Positions 38,821 through 48,787 of a stretch of 64,000 nucleotides of DNA are shown in pieces. The stretch's first letter is position 1. Each line of letters begins with the position of its first letter. Position numbers and translations under genes: made by a program. The stretch is from Kaistella sp. (GTDB taxonomy: Bacteria; Bacteroidota; Bacteroidia; Flavobacteriales; Weeksellaceae): NCBI GenBank assembly GCA_019459085.1, contig JAIBEW010000023.1, positions 1-64,000 on the forward strand, in the 5' to 3' direction. Below the pieces are notes generated by a model. The model was not told the DNA's origin. It worked only from the letters and a program-made list of their open reading frames with translations, and did not search any database.

Positions 38821-39642
38821 TTAGGTAAGGCTTACTCTTACAAAGCCCACAACTTTAAGATCTGCATTCACTGATTTTACATATTCGGTAACCGATACGC
38901 TTCCGTCTTTAATAAACGCCTGATGAACCAAAGTATTGTCTTTGTAGAACTTCTGCATTTTACCTTTCAGGATATTGTCGATGATATTCGCAGGTTTTCC
39001 TTCTTTAGTAAGGATGTCTCTTTCAATTTCCAGTTCTCTGTCGATTGTTTCCTGAGAAACCATCGTTTCATCCAAAGCAATCGGGTTCATTGCAGCTACC
39101 TGCATCGAAACTGCTTTTGCAGCTTCTTCAGCACCGCTAACGTTCGCAGAAAGCGAAGTAATGGCAGCGATTTTGTTTCCTGCGTGGATGTAAGCACCTA
39201 AAAACGGTCCTTCAATTTTTTCGAAAGATCCGATTTCGATTTTCTCACCAATTACACCGGTCTGCTCGATCAGTTTTTCGGCAACAGTAGATCCCTGGAA
39301 ATCAGCAGCAAGAAATTCTTCTTTTGATTTACCAAGAGCTGTTTCAGCCAAATCGTGCGCTAATTTAACAAAATCGTCATTTTTTGCCACAAAGTCAGTC
39401 TCACAGTTCAACGCGATAATCACGCCATGAGTATTGTCTGCGTTAACTTTAGCAATCACTGCACCTTCAGAAGATTCTCTGTCCGCTCTGTTTGCTGCAA
39501 CTTTTTGTCCTTTTTTTCTAAGGATTTCAATTGCTTTTTCGAAGTCTCCTTCTGCCTCAACCAAAGCTTTTTTGCAGTCCATCATCCCTGCACCTGTCGT
39601 GTTTCTTAGTTTAGCTACATCTGCAGCAACTGGTGTATACAT
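38821..39642 (-). CDS. tsf: Elongation factor Ts
   Basis: VAKLRNTTGAGMMDCKKALVEAEGDFEKAIEILRKKG, NCETDFVAKND. Confidence 0.97.
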   Translation of the reverse strand: MYTPVAADVAKLRNTTGAGMMDCKKALVEAEGDFEKAIEILRKKGQKVAANRADRESSEGAVIAKVNADNTHGVIIALNCETDFVAKNDDFVKLAHDLAETALGKSKEEFLAADFQGSTVAEKLIEQTGVIGEKIEIGSFEKIEGPFLGAYIHAGNKIAAITSLSANVSGAEEAAKAVSMQVAAMNPIALDETMVSQETIDRELEIERDILTKEGKPANIIDNILKGKMQKFYKDNTLVHQAFIKDGSVSVTEYVKSVNADLKVVGFVRVSLT

Positions 39643-39780
39643 ATTGTTATTTTTATAATTTTATATTATGTTTGGCTCTGTTTTTGAGCCTTGCAAAGAT
39701 AATAAATTTAATGCAAACTAAAAACAGGGTTTTTGCGTTATTTTAGAACGTCACAATTCAAAACACGCACAACTCTCTCA

Positions 39781-40377
39781 ATGAAAAAAATATTATATTT
39801 CGTCTTTATCCTCATGTTTTCCTTTGCCTGTTCACAGTCAAAAGGAAAGCCGAAAACAACAAAAGTTACTCAAATTACCGCTGAACAGGCTGAACAGAGC
39901 AATGATCCACAGGTCATCGCCGGTTTTCTGAAAGCAAATCCAACCCATGCGAAAGCAGCCTACCTGAAGAGTAAAATTGTCTCCCTCATTACCGCCGGAA
40001 ACAACACCGCGGCGAAGCCAACCATCAAACCGCTGACGAAAGCGGGACTAAAAACGGCCATTAAAAAAGACGTTGCTAAAGACGGCGTTAACAATAAAAA
40101 TAAGAAAACGGCGGCGGTCCTCAACCATCTTTTCAATAACGATGGGAATAAAAATGAGGCTTATGTAAATATCGTCAACAAGTCTAAATGCAACCTTGTA
40201 GTTAAATTTTCGGGCAAAAGATATTACAATCTGGATGTTCCGGCTAAAAACCAAAATTTCATTCTGATCGAAAAAGGAAAATATGTGTTAACCACAAGTG
40301 TTTGCGATGCGAAATATACTTCTTCGAAAAATATCCATAAAGATATTGTGATATCGCTTAATGCAAGTGAGCAGTAA
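39781..40377 (+). CDS. Small lipoprotein, member 4 of the four-paralog family
   Basis: Lipobox MFSFAC; KSKCNLVVKFSGKRYYNLDVPAKNQNFILIEKGKYVLTTSVCDAKYTSSKNIHKD. Start MKKILYFVF. Confidence 0.65.
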   Translation: MKKILYFVFILMFSFACSQSKGKPKTTKVTQITAEQAEQSNDPQVIAGFLKANPTHAKAAYLKSKIVSLITAGNNTAAKPTIKPLTKAGLKTAIKKDVAKDGVNNKNKKTAAVLNHLFNNDGNKNEAYVNIVNKSKCNLVVKFSGKRYYNLDVPAKNQNFILIEKGKYVLTTSVCDAKYTSSKNIHKDIVISLNASEQ

Positions 40378-40380
40378 TAA

Positions 40381-40410
40381 AAAAGCTTAAGAAATTTCTT
40401 AAGCTTTTTA
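40381..40410. terminator. Bidirectional intrinsic terminator
   Basis: AAAAGCTTAAGAAATTTCTTAAGCTTTT. Confidence 0.75.
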
Positions 40411-40413
40411 TAA

Positions 40414-41370
40414 TTATCCTTTAAACTGACCCATCGCAATGAATTTTTCCTGCCTCTGGGTTTCGAGTTCTTTTCCTGTAAATTTCGAGAACGCTTTGAT
40501 GTTCTGTAAAATAGAAGTTTTAAGATGGTCATACGCAACCTGCGGCTCATAATGTGCTCCGCCAAGCGGTTCTTCAATAATCCCGTCGATGAATTTTTCT
40601 TTTAAGGCATCCTGAGGGGTGAGTTTCAGTGCATTGGCTGCATCTTCTTTATGATCCCAGTTTCTCCAGAGGATCGATGAACAGCTTTCCGGCGCTATTA
40701 CGGTGTACCAAGTGTTTTCCAGCATATAGACTTTGTTTCCAACGCCGATTCCCAATGCGCCACCACTTGCTCCTTCACCAATAATATATACAAAAATCGG
40801 AGTTTTAAGCATCGTCATTTCGAAAATATTTCTGGCAATCGCTTCTCCCTGTCCGCGTTCTTCGGCTTCCAAACCTGGATAGGCTCCGGGTGTATCGATT
40901 AAAGAAATAACAGGAATGCTGAATTTTTCGGCAAGTTTCATCAGTCTTAAAGCTTTTCTGTAGCCTTCAGGATTGCTCATTCCGAATCTTCGGTGCTGTC
41001 TTTCTTTTGTCGTACGGCCTTTTTGAGTTCCGATGATCATCACTCTCTGACCGTCAATTGTAGCCAAACCGCCAATCATGGCAGGATCATCAGCAAAATT
41101 ACGGTCGCCGTGAAGTTCCAGAAAACTTCCTTTATCGGTGATTCCTTTAATCACATCCAATGTATACGGACGGTCCGGATGACGCGAAAGCTGAACCCTT
41201 TGCCAGGGCGTAAGATTTCCGTAGATCTCTTTCTTTTTTTCAACAATTTTATCTTCGATTTGCGAGCAGGCCAATTTTACATCAACTCCGCTTTCTTCGC
41301 CGACCAATGAACAGGTTTGGTACTGATCCATGAGTTCTTTTATCGGCTGCTCAAAACTTAAATATTCCAT
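40414..41370 (-). CDS. accA: Acetyl-CoA carboxylase carboxyltransferase subunit alpha
   Basis: [53 protein letters not shown] -7 element on - strand at 41394-41401. Confidence 0.96.
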   Translation of the reverse strand: MEYLSFEQPIKELMDQYQTCSLVGEESGVDVKLACSQIEDKIVEKKKEIYGNLTPWQRVQLSRHPDRPYTLDVIKGITDKGSFLELHGDRNFADDPAMIGGLATIDGQRVMIIGTQKGRTTKERQHRRFGMSNPEGYRKALRLMKLAEKFSIPVISLIDTPGAYPGLEAEERGQGEAIARNIFEMTMLKTPIFVYIIGEGASGGALGIGVGNKVYMLENTWYTVIAPESCSSILWRNWDHKEDAANALKLTPQDALKEKFIDGIIEEPLGGAHYEPQVAYDHLKTSILQNIKAFSKFTGKELETQRQEKFIAMGQFKG

Positions 41371-41418
41371 TTGTATGTAGAGAATTAATCTTTCAAATTT
41401 AGTAAAAATAATAGAAAA

Positions 41419-42933
41419 TTAGCGGATATTATTCACAGCATTTCTTATCCGCGCTGTACTTTCTTCTTTTCCAAGGATTTGCAGAATGTCCGGTACATCA
41501 GGTCCTTTCAGTTCGCCCACGAGACTCAGTCTTAAAGGCATCATGACTTTTCCCATGCCCAAACCTTTCGCTTCAGCAAAATCATGAATGATTTTCTTAA
41601 GATTTTCAGAGTCAAAGGTTTCAGTTTCGTTTAAAACATCGGTAAAATCTTTTAAAACAGATGGAGTGTCCTCATTCCAGGCTTTTTTCACCGCTTTTTC
41701 ATCATAAGATTGTGGGGCTTCAAAGAAAAAATGACCGTCGCGGTAAATGTCTTTCACAAAAGTAGCTCTTTCTCTTACCATCGAAATAATTTTAAGCAGC
41801 TGATCATCCGGAGAACTGTTGAGGTTGAGTCCGTCTGTGGTTTTCAGTAAAGATAAAATATCCTCGTCGGTTTTGAATTTCAGATATTCATGATTGAACC
41901 ATTCTGCTTTTTCTTTGCTAAATCTCGCTCCTGCCTTATGAACTTTATGAAGGTCGAATTCTTTAACCATATCATCGAGACTGAGGATTTCCCTATCGTT
42001 GGCCGGACTCCAGCCGAGAAGTGCCACCATGTTGATGAACGCTTCCGGGAGATAACCTTCCTCGCGGTAACCTTTCGAAATATTTCCGGTTTCAGGATCT
42101 TTAAAATTCAAAGGAAAAACAGGAAATCCGAATTTGTCGCCGTCTCTTTTGCTCAGTTTTCCTTTTCCTTCCGGTTTCAGAATTAATGATAAATGCGCAA
42201 ATTCCGGTTTTTCCCAGCCCATTGCTTCGTACAGCAAATAATGCAGACCGAGTGACGGCAGCCACTCTTCACCGCGGATAACGTGGGAAATTTCCATTTC
42301 GTGGTCATCAACAATATTGGCGAAATGGTAAGTCGGCATTCCATCGTTTTTTACGAGGACTTTATCATCTAAGGTATTTGTATTCACAGAAAATTTTCCG
42401 CGGATGATGTCTTCAAGATTCAAAGTTCTGTCGACCGGCATTTTGAAACGCACCACATAGGGAATTTTATCATTCAGTAATTGCTGAACTTCTTCGTCAG
42501 AAAGGGTTAAAGAGTTTTTCAACCGGTTTCTGGTGATGTAATTGTAGGCGAAAACCTCTCCGTTTTGCTCAAATTCTTTACGGATTTCATCCAGTTCTTC
42601 AGCGGTATCGAAAGCGAGATAAGCAAAATCGGTTTTCAGGAATTCAGCCAGATGCCGGTCGTAAATATCGCGTCTTTCCGACTGGCGGTACGGAGCGAAT
42701 TTTCCACCCTGTTTCGGGCTTTCGTCGGGAATAATCCCGCACCATTCGAGCGCTTCCATAATATAATCTTCGGCTCCTTCAACATATCGCGCGGTATCGG
42801 TATCTTCAATTCTGAGGACGAAATCGCCGCCCTGATTTTTAGCGAAAAGATAATCGTACAAAGCGGTTCTTACCCCACCTAAATGTAACGGACCCGTCGG
42901 ACTCGGCGCAAAACGCACTCTTACTTTACTCAT
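41419..42933 (-). CDS. gltX: Glutamate--tRNA ligase
   Basis: RFAPSPTGPLHLGGVRTALYDYL, KLSKRDG motif. Start MSKVRVRF (42933); the track start overlaps the -7 element. Confidence 0.96.
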   Translation of the reverse strand: MSKVRVRFAPSPTGPLHLGGVRTALYDYLFAKNQGGDFVLRIEDTDTARYVEGAEDYIMEALEWCGIIPDESPKQGGKFAPYRQSERRDIYDRHLAEFLKTDFAYLAFDTAEELDEIRKEFEQNGEVFAYNYITRNRLKNSLTLSDEEVQQLLNDKIPYVVRFKMPVDRTLNLEDIIRGKFSVNTNTLDDKVLVKNDGMPTYHFANIVDDHEMEISHVIRGEEWLPSLGLHYLLYEAMGWEKPEFAHLSLILKPEGKGKLSKRDGDKFGFPVFPLNFKDPETGNISKGYREEGYLPEAFINMVALLGWSPANDREILSLDDMVKEFDLHKVHKAGARFSKEKAEWFNHEYLKFKTDEDILSLLKTTDGLNLNSSPDDQLLKIISMVRERATFVKDIYRDGHFFFEAPQSYDEKAVKKAWNEDTPSVLKDFTDVLNETETFDSENLKKIIHDFAEAKGLGMGKVMMPLRLSLVGELKGPDVPDILQILGKEESTARIRNAVNNIR

Positions 42934-42954
42934 TCTTCCAAAAAATTTAAGCTG

Positions 42955-42962
42955 CAAATTTA
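42955..42962 (-). promoter_or_regulatory. -7 element TAAATTTG for gltX
   Basis: Complement of CAAATTTA. Confidence 0.55.
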
Positions 42963-43002
42963 GGGAAAAATTGAGTTTATACGGAATTTGAGATATTTTA
43001 TT

Positions 43003-43010
43003 TAGTTTTG
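43003..43010 (+). promoter_or_regulatory. -7 element TAGTTTTG for the cupin gene
   Basis: Matches TAnnTTTG. Confidence 0.5.
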
Positions 43011-43028
43011 TATGAAATTAGGCATAAA

Positions 43029-43370
43029 ATGTTAGAGATTGGAGACCGACCGTGGGGGAAATATTATGTTCTGGAGGATGAACCGCACTATAAATTAAAA
43101 AGAATTGAGGTAAATCCGGGACAGAGACTTTCTTACCAGTATCATCATCACCGTCAGGAATTCTGGACGATTGTTGAAGGTGAAGCTGTTGTGGTTCTGG
43201 ATGAGGTGGAGCATATCGTTAAATACGGCGAAAGCATCTTTATTCCGCTTGGTGCCAAACACCGGATTGAAAACCGGGCTTCTGAACTTTTGGTTTTTAT
43301 AGAAGTGCAGACAGGAACTTATTTCGGCGAAGATGATATTGTGAGGATCCAGGATGATTATGCGAGATAA
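43029..43370 (+). CDS. Phosphomannose-isomerase type II C-terminal-like cupin
   Basis: DRPWGKYYVLEDEPHYKLKRIEVNPGQRLSYQYHHHRQEFWTIVEGEA; lacks a nucleotidyltransferase domain. Confidence 0.88.
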   Translation: MLEIGDRPWGKYYVLEDEPHYKLKRIEVNPGQRLSYQYHHHRQEFWTIVEGEAVVVLDEVEHIVKYGESIFIPLGAKHRIENRASELLVFIEVQTGTYFGEDDIVRIQDDYAR

Positions 43371-43373
43371 TCG

Positions 43374-44222
43374 CTAAAGGTTTTTATTTACTAAAAAACA
43401 GTTGTAGTAGGTTTTTGATTTTTTGTTTTGCATCGCGTGATAAATATTCTGGTCTTCGGTAAAATTAGTGGATACCTGAAACCTGAAATCATCGGCAAGA
43501 TGCTCTTTAATAAAACCATACATCATTTCGAAATCATTTTCCTCGCAATGAAATTCAATGTACATTCTCTGGATTTTATTAAAAACAGGTTTTAAATCAG
43601 GAATCAATTTGAATTCTGAGCCTTCGATGTCGAGTTTTAAAAAATCTATTTCTTTCTCGAGTTTCTCAATAAAATCTTTCAGTCTTATTTTTGGTATTTT
43701 AGAAGATGAAGCATTTTGTTGATTTTGACCGATGATTTTGCTTCCGGCATTGCCCAATTCTTCAAAATATTCAAAACCGTCGGAATCCGAGACCAGTTTC
43801 TGTTCCAGAAACACACTGTTTTCCCAGTGATAGGAGTTGATGTTCTTCTGAAGGTAACCGGCATTTTTAGTGTCGGGTTCGAAAGCGTACACCAAAGCAT
43901 CTCTGTGAGTCTGTTTAAAATACAGAACGCTTAATCCGATATTCGCGCCACAGTCAATGATCACCGGTGTCGGATTTTCCGTTTCGAAAAGATAAACGGA
44001 GCTCATGAAGATTTCATCCAGGGTATAATAATTCACTTTTTCAAGACCGTAAAACTCAGCGCCGAACAGTTTCGCCGAGTTGCCATTATTCATGATATTT
44101 TCATACAGGCCAACTATCTCTTCAAAACCAAAAAGACTCCCTTTATAAAAAGTTTTTAAATGAGGATATCGAAAAAACTTTTCTAAAACTTTGCGGGTAC
44201 TGTAACTGTTGAAGATGGACAT
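43374..44222 (-). CDS. FkbM-family methyltransferase
   Basis: VIIDCGANIGLSVLYFKQTHRDALVYAFEPD, IDFLKLDIEGSE. Confidence 0.9.
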   Translation of the reverse strand: MSIFNSYSTRKVLEKFFRYPHLKTFYKGSLFGFEEIVGLYENIMNNGNSAKLFGAEFYGLEKVNYYTLDEIFMSSVYLFETENPTPVIIDCGANIGLSVLYFKQTHRDALVYAFEPDTKNAGYLQKNINSYHWENSVFLEQKLVSDSDGFEYFEELGNAGSKIIGQNQQNASSSKIPKIRLKDFIEKLEKEIDFLKLDIEGSEFKLIPDLKPVFNKIQRMYIEFHCEENDFEMMYGFIKEHLADDFRFQVSTNFTEDQNIYHAMQNKKSKTYYNCFLVNKNL

Positions 44223-44224
44223 GA

Positions 44225-45187
44225 TTATTTAATTTTTCTTTTGTTCAGGATCTTGTCGGAGATGGAAAGCATAAAACTGCGTACTGGATACAGCCTGAAC
44301 ATCTCTTTTTTTGAAGTATGGAATTTTGTCATTAAATCTTCCTCCACTTTCTCCGCGATTTTTGCATATCCTTCCATCGTCAGAAGTTTTTTATTCTTCT
44401 GCATCGAGGAGATGATTCTTTTAAGAATCCTTTTGTAGGAAACAAATTTTTGGTCTTTCATCGAAAAATCAAAATGCCTGATGAGAATTTTCTTCTGTTT
44501 TTCTGTTTTTTCCACAAAAACATCGCCAACCTGCTGTTCTGCGTGAATCCTGTATTTAAAGTATTTCTCTTCAAACATATGAAACTTCCCATCAATCGTT
44601 GAATTAAGTGCAATCCATTCGTCATGGTGAAAATCTTTGATCACCGGAAAAGGCAGTATTTTGGGAATAAAACTCTTTCTCAGTGCAACTGTGGCACCCG
44701 TGACAATGTTTCCGCAATAGGCAATGATATCAAAATAATTGACTTCGATATTTTTTTCTTTAAAAAATCCGGGCACATCCCAAACAGAATATACATTTAA
44801 CAGATTGTTATTGTCATCCATTCCGTATCCGTTCGACGCCAAAACATCAATCTCAGGATGTTCATCAAAAAATTCGCAGTATTTTTCCGCTTTTTCGGGC
44901 AGCCATTCGTCATCCTGATCCGAAAGAAAAATAATGTCATTTTCACAGAGCGAAATGGCTTTCTCAAAATTTTTGACGCTTCGGAGATTTTTTTCATTCT
45001 GATAGATTCTGAAAACGGAAGGATATTTCTCTTTATATGAATGTAATATCGATATAGTAGCGTCGGTAGATCCGTCGTCGCATACCACAATTTCATCAAC
45101 AGGCCGGGTTTGACTCAGGATCGAATCGAGCTGAATTCCGAGATATTTTTCACCGTTGTAGGTGCAGAGTGCGACTGATGTTTTCAT
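44225..45187 (-). CDS. Glycosyltransferase family 2
   Basis: VALCTYNGEKYLGIQLDSILSQTRPVDEIVVCDDGSTDATI, FLSDQDDEW. Confidence 0.92.
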   Translation of the reverse strand: MKTSVALCTYNGEKYLGIQLDSILSQTRPVDEIVVCDDGSTDATISILHSYKEKYPSVFRIYQNEKNLRSVKNFEKAISLCENDIIFLSDQDDEWLPEKAEKYCEFFDEHPEIDVLASNGYGMDDNNNLLNVYSVWDVPGFFKEKNIEVNYFDIIAYCGNIVTGATVALRKSFIPKILPFPVIKDFHHDEWIALNSTIDGKFHMFEEKYFKYRIHAEQQVGDVFVEKTEKQKKILIRHFDFSMKDQKFVSYKRILKRIISSMQKNKKLLTMEGYAKIAEKVEEDLMTKFHTSKKEMFRLYPVRSFMLSISDKILNKRKIK

Positions 45188-46149
45188 AAATCTAACCGGA
45201 AAACGGTGTTTACCCAGTTGTCCAGAGTGTATTTTCTGTAAATTTCTTCCGGAACGGGGTCGTAAGCCGTTTCAAAAAAAGTTTGTTCTAAATTACTCAA
45301 ATCTTCGTTCAGCACCAAAATATTGTTGGGATTATAAAAATCATAGTGCTTCACGTATGGGTTGGCGGTAATGATTTTACGATTCAGGGCCATCGCTTCA
45401 AATATTCGGAAACTCAGACCAGACTGATGTTCCCGCACCAAATCCAGAATCACTTTTGAAGTTTCATAATATTTGGGAATTTCAGAATGCGGAATTCTTT
45501 TCGAACTAAAAACAAAGTTGCTGTTCTCTTCAGTAAAAGGAAGATTTTTCTTCCATGTTTTTTTTCCGACAATTACAAACCTGCTTTTCAGGCCGAAAGC
45601 GTCCATTTTTTTGCTGATTTCGTAGAGTAGATTGATCCTTTCATCATAAGAACCGAGGTAGAAAAGGTCGTATTTAATGTGCTGCGGATCCGAATTTTTA
45701 TGAGCCAGATAATTGTAGTTGCTGGTTTCCTTAAAACCGTACTTTTCAATGTCTTTTTTGTCGAAAGAAAAAACGGTGTCAAAAAGGTCAATCACTTTAT
45801 CAACCGGATTTCGCACGGTGCTGTCGTACAGATAAGCAATATATTCATCGGTAAATTTTCTGATTTCCAGATGGTATTTCCTTTCAATTGCTTCGGGGTT
45901 GATGACGAGAATTTTATCCTGTTTCCCTAATTTTTTCAGTTTTTCGAGGATGAGTTCCTGCCTGTTGACATTTTTAAGGTTTTTTTTGAGAAAAATTTTA
46001 GACAAAGCGTTTTTCACGCGCGCGCGGGAATTTCGGTGTCTGTATGCCCCAATATTGAGGTGATGAGCCTCGATGCCTTTTTTCCGCAGCGTTTCTACGA
46101 TATGCTGGTCGTAATTCCAGAAATCAAAACTGATCAGGCAAATTTTCAT
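45184..46149 (-). CDS. CgeB-like glycosyltransferase
   Basis: YDLFYLGSYDERINLLYEI, LVREHQSGLSFRIFEAMALNRKIITAN. Confidence 0.7.
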   Translation of the reverse strand: MKICLISFDFWNYDQHIVETLRKKGIEAHHLNIGAYRHRNSRARVKNALSKIFLKKNLKNVNRQELILEKLKKLGKQDKILVINPEAIERKYHLEIRKFTDEYIAYLYDSTVRNPVDKVIDLFDTVFSFDKKDIEKYGFKETSNYNYLAHKNSDPQHIKYDLFYLGSYDERINLLYEISKKMDAFGLKSRFVIVGKKTWKKNLPFTEENSNFVFSSKRIPHSEIPKYYETSKVILDLVREHQSGLSFRIFEAMALNRKIITANPYVKHYDFYNPNNILVLNEDLSNLEQTFFETAYDPVPEEIYRKYTLDNWVNTVFRLDL

Positions 46150-46208
46150 GGGAACAAAAGTAATTATTTGAATCTAATTTTTATATTTTTGAAAAAGAAT
46201 AATTGGTG

Positions 46209-47288
46209 ATGAATAAATCTGTGCTGGTAGATTGCGAACGAATGAAGTACCCGAATTCGGGCATTGCCAATGTCTGCAGATCTTTGATGAAGGGAATTGA
46301 AGATTTGAAACCGGCTTTAGACATTGCCTTTTACGGTCCGGAAAATGAGCTGAAAAAAATCACTTCCAAGCACCGCATTCTCAACACTAAACCGTTGCAT
46401 CGGTTTTTTCCTCAAAAAACTTCCGATTACGGGCTGATTCACGTGAGCCATCAGTTGTCGAAATACTTTCATAGCATTAAAAAGAATCAGAAAAAGATCG
46501 TCACGCTTCACGATCTTAACTTTCTGCATGATGTTTCCAAATCTTCGAAACGTAAAAAATACATCAGGAAAGTTCAGCAAAATATTGGCAATGCCGATTC
46601 AATCGTCTGTATTTCCGAATTTGCGAAGAAGGATTTCCTCGAGCATGCGCATTTTTTTAAGTTGAAAGAAAATGTTTCGGTAGAAGTGGTGCATAACGGG
46701 CTGGTTTTTCCGGAACTAAAGAATTTCACATCAGAAACTTACGGATTTTTGAAATCCGGAAAATATCTTTTATCGGTTGGAGTGCTGTTTCCGAAGAAAA
46801 ATCAGCTGGTTTTGCTTGATTTTTTAGCCAAAACAGATCTTGATCTGGTTCTGGTCGCCTCTTCTTCGAAACCGGACTATAAAAATCTTTTTCTGGAGAA
46901 AGTAAAGGAACTCAAACTGGAAAAAAGAGTCCATATTTTGGAAAATGTGGAAGAAAATGAGAAGTTTTTTCTGCTTCAGAACTGTGAGGCCTATGTTCAT
47001 CCGTCGCTTGCTGAAGGGTTTGGCATTCCGCCACTTGAAGCGTTCTATTTCGGAAAACCGGTGCTCCTGAGCAGACTCACGAGTCTGCCGGAAATTGGTG
47101 GCGATCTGGCTTTTTATTTTGATGATTTTTCCGCTGAAAAAATGGCCGCTACATTTGCTGAAGGCATGGAAATTTTTAACAGTGACCGGCAGAATTTAGA
47201 GAAAAAATACCGGGCAAGAGCATCGGAATTTTCTTATCTGAATATGGCCGAAAACTATCTGAAAGTATATCAAAAACTGTTAAAATAG
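46209..47288 (+). CDS. Glycosyltransferase family 4/1
   Basis: YLLSVGVLFPKKNQ..., AYVHPSLAEGFGIPPLEAFYFGKPVLLS. Confidence 0.9.
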   Translation: MNKSVLVDCERMKYPNSGIANVCRSLMKGIEDLKPALDIAFYGPENELKKITSKHRILNTKPLHRFFPQKTSDYGLIHVSHQLSKYFHSIKKNQKKIVTLHDLNFLHDVSKSSKRKKYIRKVQQNIGNADSIVCISEFAKKDFLEHAHFFKLKENVSVEVVHNGLVFPELKNFTSETYGFLKSGKYLLSVGVLFPKKNQLVLLDFLAKTDLDLVLVASSSKPDYKNLFLEKVKELKLEKRVHILENVEENEKFFLLQNCEAYVHPSLAEGFGIPPLEAFYFGKPVLLSRLTSLPEIGGDLAFYFDDFSAEKMAATFAEGMEIFNSDRQNLEKKYRARASEFSYLNMAENYLKVYQKLLK

Positions 47289-48038
47289 CTTCAGTTTTCC
47301 CAGAATTATTTTCCATTTGAACGCGGAAAGGGTAGTGGAGTTTTTAATATCCATCCGGTTCAACGTGTAAGGGTTTTTTCGCGGGAAAGCATTGATTTTA
47401 TTCCCGATGCGCAAGGCGAATTCAATTTTATTTTCTTTGATTATTTTAAAAAATTCCTGTGTCTGAGGAAATCTGCCGTAAGGATAAGCCAGGACTTTTG
47501 TAAATGGAATTTGATTTTTTTCTAAAACTTCCATATTTTTCTGAAGATCGGCATGAATTTCTTCCGGCGTCAGCTGTTCATAATTGCGGTGGGTGTGACT
47601 GTGAAGCCCGATTTCAACCAAATTTTTATCAAGATTTCTGATTTCGTCGAAGGTCATAAAAATTCCGTCGCGGTTTTTTTCGATCAACTGAGTCGCAATA
47701 AAGATGGTGGCTTTAAAATCATACTTTTCCAGGAGCGGAAGCAGGTTTTTTTTGTTATTCAGATAGCCGTCATCAAAAGTAATGATGATCTTTTTTTCTG
47801 AAGCTTTCAATGCATTGAGTTCGTTGAAAAACAAAGTTTTATAGCCGTTCTTTTTAAGCAGAGCAAACTGTCTGTCAAGATTTTCCACCGTTACCGTCAG
47901 TTCGTTTTCCGCAACCGGAAGAACGTGATGGTACATTAAAACCGGCAGCCTTTTTTCCGGCGTCAGAAAAAGGTAAAGTTGATATTTGATGATCAAAAAA
48001 AGAAGAACGGCCAAAAGCAGCCAAAGCAGAATACTCAT
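47280..48038 (-). CDS. Polysaccharide deacetylase family protein
   Basis: VLMYHHV, ITFDDGYLNN, EIGLHSHTH. Confidence 0.92.
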   Translation of the reverse strand: MSILLWLLLAVLLFLIIKYQLYLFLTPEKRLPVLMYHHVLPVAENELTVTVENLDRQFALLKKNGYKTLFFNELNALKASEKKIIITFDDGYLNNKKNLLPLLEKYDFKATIFIATQLIEKNRDGIFMTFDEIRNLDKNLVEIGLHSHTHRNYEQLTPEEIHADLQKNMEVLEKNQIPFTKVLAYPYGRFPQTQEFFKIIKENKIEFALRIGNKINAFPRKNPYTLNRMDIKNSTTLSAFKWKIILGKLKLF

Positions 48039-48787
48039 TTTTTACTGATTTCGTACAGTTTCATGTATTTCAAAAACGTGTAAAAAGAAGCGGTGACAGC
48101 AATATAAAATCCTGCAAGTCCGTCGAGAAAGCCCAGTCTGAAAAAATAGGTTTTAAAGAACTGAAAAAAAGGAGCAAACAGGATATTAAAAACACCGGCT
48201 TTTTTTCCTTTACTTTTCATTTTTTTCGCCATCATTGAGGTGTATCGGTTGGATTTCTCTAGATGATGAAAGATATTTTCGTAGGTATAATGATGGAGTC
48301 TTCCTTCCAAAGTTCCCACTTCATCGGAAGTGATGAACGTTTCGTGAACGACATCATCAGAATATTTTCCGTGTTTTTTCATGAAGAATCGCTCGCGGAA
48401 AACCTTTCCCCAACCGCCGTATTTCAGTTCTTTTCCAAGGAAATGATTGGAAAATTCAATAGTATAGACCTTGAAATCACTTTCCTGCTTTCCTGCTATT
48501 TCTTTGATCGACTTCAGTGCGGCTGCATCAGGAATTTCATCGGCATCCAGAAAAAGAATCCAGTTTCCTGAACATTGCTGAAGCGCGAAATTTTTCTGAC
48601 TTCCGTAACCTTCAAAATTTTTCTGTAAAAACTTTACGTTGCTGAATTTTCTGCAGATTTCTGCTGTCCTGTCGGTGCTGAAAGAATCTACAATCACGAT
48701 TTCATCTGCCAAATCCTTGACGGAATTCAGCATTTTTTCAATGATTCTTTCTTCATTGAAGGTGATGACAGCAACGGAGAGGTTCAT
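48035..48787 (-). CDS. Glycosyltransferase family 2 (WaaE/KdtX-like)
   Basis: VAVITFNEERIIEKMLNSVKDLADEIVIVDSFSTDRTAEI, FLDADEIP. Confidence 0.9.
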   Translation of the reverse strand: MNLSVAVITFNEERIIEKMLNSVKDLADEIVIVDSFSTDRTAEICRKFSNVKFLQKNFEGYGSQKNFALQQCSGNWILFLDADEIPDAAALKSIKEIAGKQESDFKVYTIEFSNHFLGKELKYGGWGKVFRERFFMKKHGKYSDDVVHETFITSDEVGTLEGRLHHYTYENIFHHLEKSNRYTSMMAKKMKSKGKKAGVFNILFAPFFQFFKTYFFRLGFLDGLAGFYIAVTASFYTFLKYMKLYEISKK

